Of a stretch of 6,136 nucleotides of DNA, positions 5,522-6,136 are shown piece after piece (the first letter of the stretch is position 1; every line of letters starts with the position of its first letter). The notes under the pieces are model-generated. The model was not told where the DNA came from. It worked only from the letters and a program-made list of their open reading frames with translations, and ran no database searches. Source of the stretch: Candidatus Thioglobus sp. (GTDB taxonomy: Bacteria; Pseudomonadota; Gammaproteobacteria; PS1; Pseudothioglobaceae); assembly GCA_015163925.1 (NCBI GenBank), contig JAAOIF010000070.1, positions 1 to 6,136 of the forward strand, written 5' to 3'. A program made the position numbers and the translations under genes.

Positions 5522-6135
5522 ACCTGCCAATTTACAAAATTAGTTAAAAGTTGCAAGCCGTCATCGGCGGATTTTTCGGGGTGAAATTGCACGGCGAAAA
5601 TGTTATTTTTGGCGATGGCACAGGTGAAATCCAGCCCATAATTGGTGCTGCCGGCAATCACATTTTCATCCAGCGTTTGCACAAAATAACTATGAACGCT
5701 GTAGAAACGAGAATGATTTTCAATCTTGTGCCAGAGCTGATGTGGCAAGGTTTGGCTGACATTATTCCAGCCCATATGTGGGACTTTCAGTGAGTTTGCT
5801 GGAAATTTAACCACATTGCCGTTAATGATTCCCAGCCCAGCAATGCCGCCATTTTCATCGGAATGCTCGAACAAAAGTTGCAAGCCTAAGCAAATTCCTA
5901 AGAATGGTTTTTCCTCAGCGCAAGTTTTAATCACTTCCACCAAATTATGCTGATTAAGTGCCGCCATACAAGCTCCCATCGCCCCCTGCCCGGGGAAAAC
6001 TACACGGTCGGCGGCAACCTGCTGAGTGATTTTGCCCTCACAATCGGCAGTATCAGTATTTTGCCCAAAACGCCCACGAACCAGATAACACTTATCATCG
6101 GCTAATAAAAACTGCGCAATTTTAGTCGCCTGCCC
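5518..6135 (-). CDS. hisH: HisH-like glutamine amidotransferase (imidazole glycerol phosphate synthase subunit), N-terminus replaced by TruB-like sequence, open at window edge
   Basis: The frame has 205 codons before the window edge. From about 6018 down to the stop it is HisH, the glutaminase that feeds ammonia to HisF in step five of histidine synthesis. Motifs are AADRVVFPGQGAMGACM (about 6015-5965), the nucleophile elbow FLGICLGLQLL with the catalytic Cys codon at 5892-5890, VPHMGWNNV, YSVHSYFV, and QFHPEKS with the catalytic His and Glu (codons 5583-5581 and 5577-5575). The triad is intact. The expected first 35 or so residues, with the VDYGMGNLRSV-type strand and helix, are missing; the same frame instead runs into a TruB segment. 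As it stands the product would lack the first strand of the amidotransferase fold and is probably not functional, unless the join is an assembly error. An internal ATG at 5979 would give only 153 residues. The stop shares TTAA with the convergent kinase gene. Confidence 0.85.
   Translation of the reverse strand, partial: GQATKIAQFLLADDKCYLVRGRFGQNTDTADCEGKITQQVAADRVVFPGQGAMGACMAALNQHNLVEVIKTCAEEKPFLGICLGLQLLFEHSDENGGIAGLGIINGNVVKFPANSLKVPHMGWNNVSQTLPHQLWHKIENHSRFYSVHSYFVQTLDENVIAGSTNYGLDFTCAIAKNNIFAVQFHPEKSADDGLQLLTNFVNWQV
6019..6135 (-). pseudogene. truB: Fragment of TruB (tRNA pseudouridine-55 synthase) fused in frame to hisH
   Basis: Reading down from the window edge, the first 39 codons give GQATKIAQFLLADDKCYL followed by VRGRFGQNTDTADCEGKITQQ. 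This corresponds to the TruB block after the catalytic aspartate loop (E. coli: GEATKFSQYLLDSDKRY, then ARLGQRTDTSDADG), roughly TruB residues 60-100. TruB makes pseudouridine 55 in tRNA. The catalytic Asp (GHTGTLDPLATG) would lie beyond the window, and the rest of the protein after KITQQ is absent because the frame becomes HisH at VAADRVVFPG. The junction lies between about 6033 and 6009; KITQQVAA could belong to either protein. No stop or frameshift separates the two halves. Confidence 0.8.
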
Positions 6136-6136
6136 C

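Noticed and set aside
5518..5979. hisH as a complete 153-residue gene from ATG 5979
   Set aside because: The HisH-specific segment AADRVVFPGQGA lies upstream of this ATG in the same frame, so the Met is internal and the frame continues to the window edge.
1..6136. CRISPR array, transposon, phage genes, tRNA or toxin-antitoxin pair
   Set aside because: No regular spaced repeats, terminal inverted repeats, transposase or integrase motifs, tRNA cloverleaf or small paired genes were found on either strand.

Overview
The window reads as ordinary chromosomal housekeeping DNA from an AT-rich proteobacterium, most likely a gammaproteobacterium. The support is a TldE/PmbA tail, a ubiquinone-ring FAD hydroxylase, a 6S RNA next to 5-formyltetrahydrofolate cyclo-ligase (the ssrS-fau arrangement known from gammaproteobacteria), exonuclease I, endonuclease III with a DUF1841 gene behind it, and a YniA-type fructosamine kinase. 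No transposase, phage gene, CRISPR array, tRNA or rRNA is visible. The genus cannot be fixed from the sequence; DUF1841 argues against Enterobacterales and Pasteurellaceae.

Layout. Plus strand 3-1252: the last 32 codons of pmbA, then, two bases later, a complete UbiH/UbiF/UbiI-family hydroxylase. Convergent with it on the minus strand (1271-2025): fau, preceded by its usual partner, the 6S RNA gene ssrS, which is not an ORF and fills what would otherwise be a 300-base gap upstream of sbcB. Divergent from ssrS, sbcB occupies 2126-3556. A good sigma70-type promoter at 3562-3590 then starts a tight plus-strand operon: nth, DUF1841 gene, fructosamine/ketosamine-3-kinase family gene (3621-5521). 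The last gene meets hisH (minus strand) stop codon to stop codon, sharing one TTAA.

The genes do not form one pathway. Themes are ubiquinone synthesis, folate salvage with 6S-mediated control of RNA polymerase, DNA repair and recombination (sbcB, nth), deglycation, and histidine synthesis.

The strongest anomaly is at the right edge. The minus-strand reading frame that encodes the catalytic part of HisH does not carry a HisH N-terminus. Upstream of about 6010-6030 it continues in frame into sequence that is clearly TruB (tRNA pseudouridine-55 synthase). This is either a real deletion or recombination scar that destroyed both genes, or a chimeric join near a contig end. Other points worth checking are over-representation of the word CAAAAGTG(C), which looks like a DNA-uptake-type signal, a perfect 14-bp palindrome in the ssrS upstream region, and the shared TTAA stop. 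I found no convincing novel multi-gene system.
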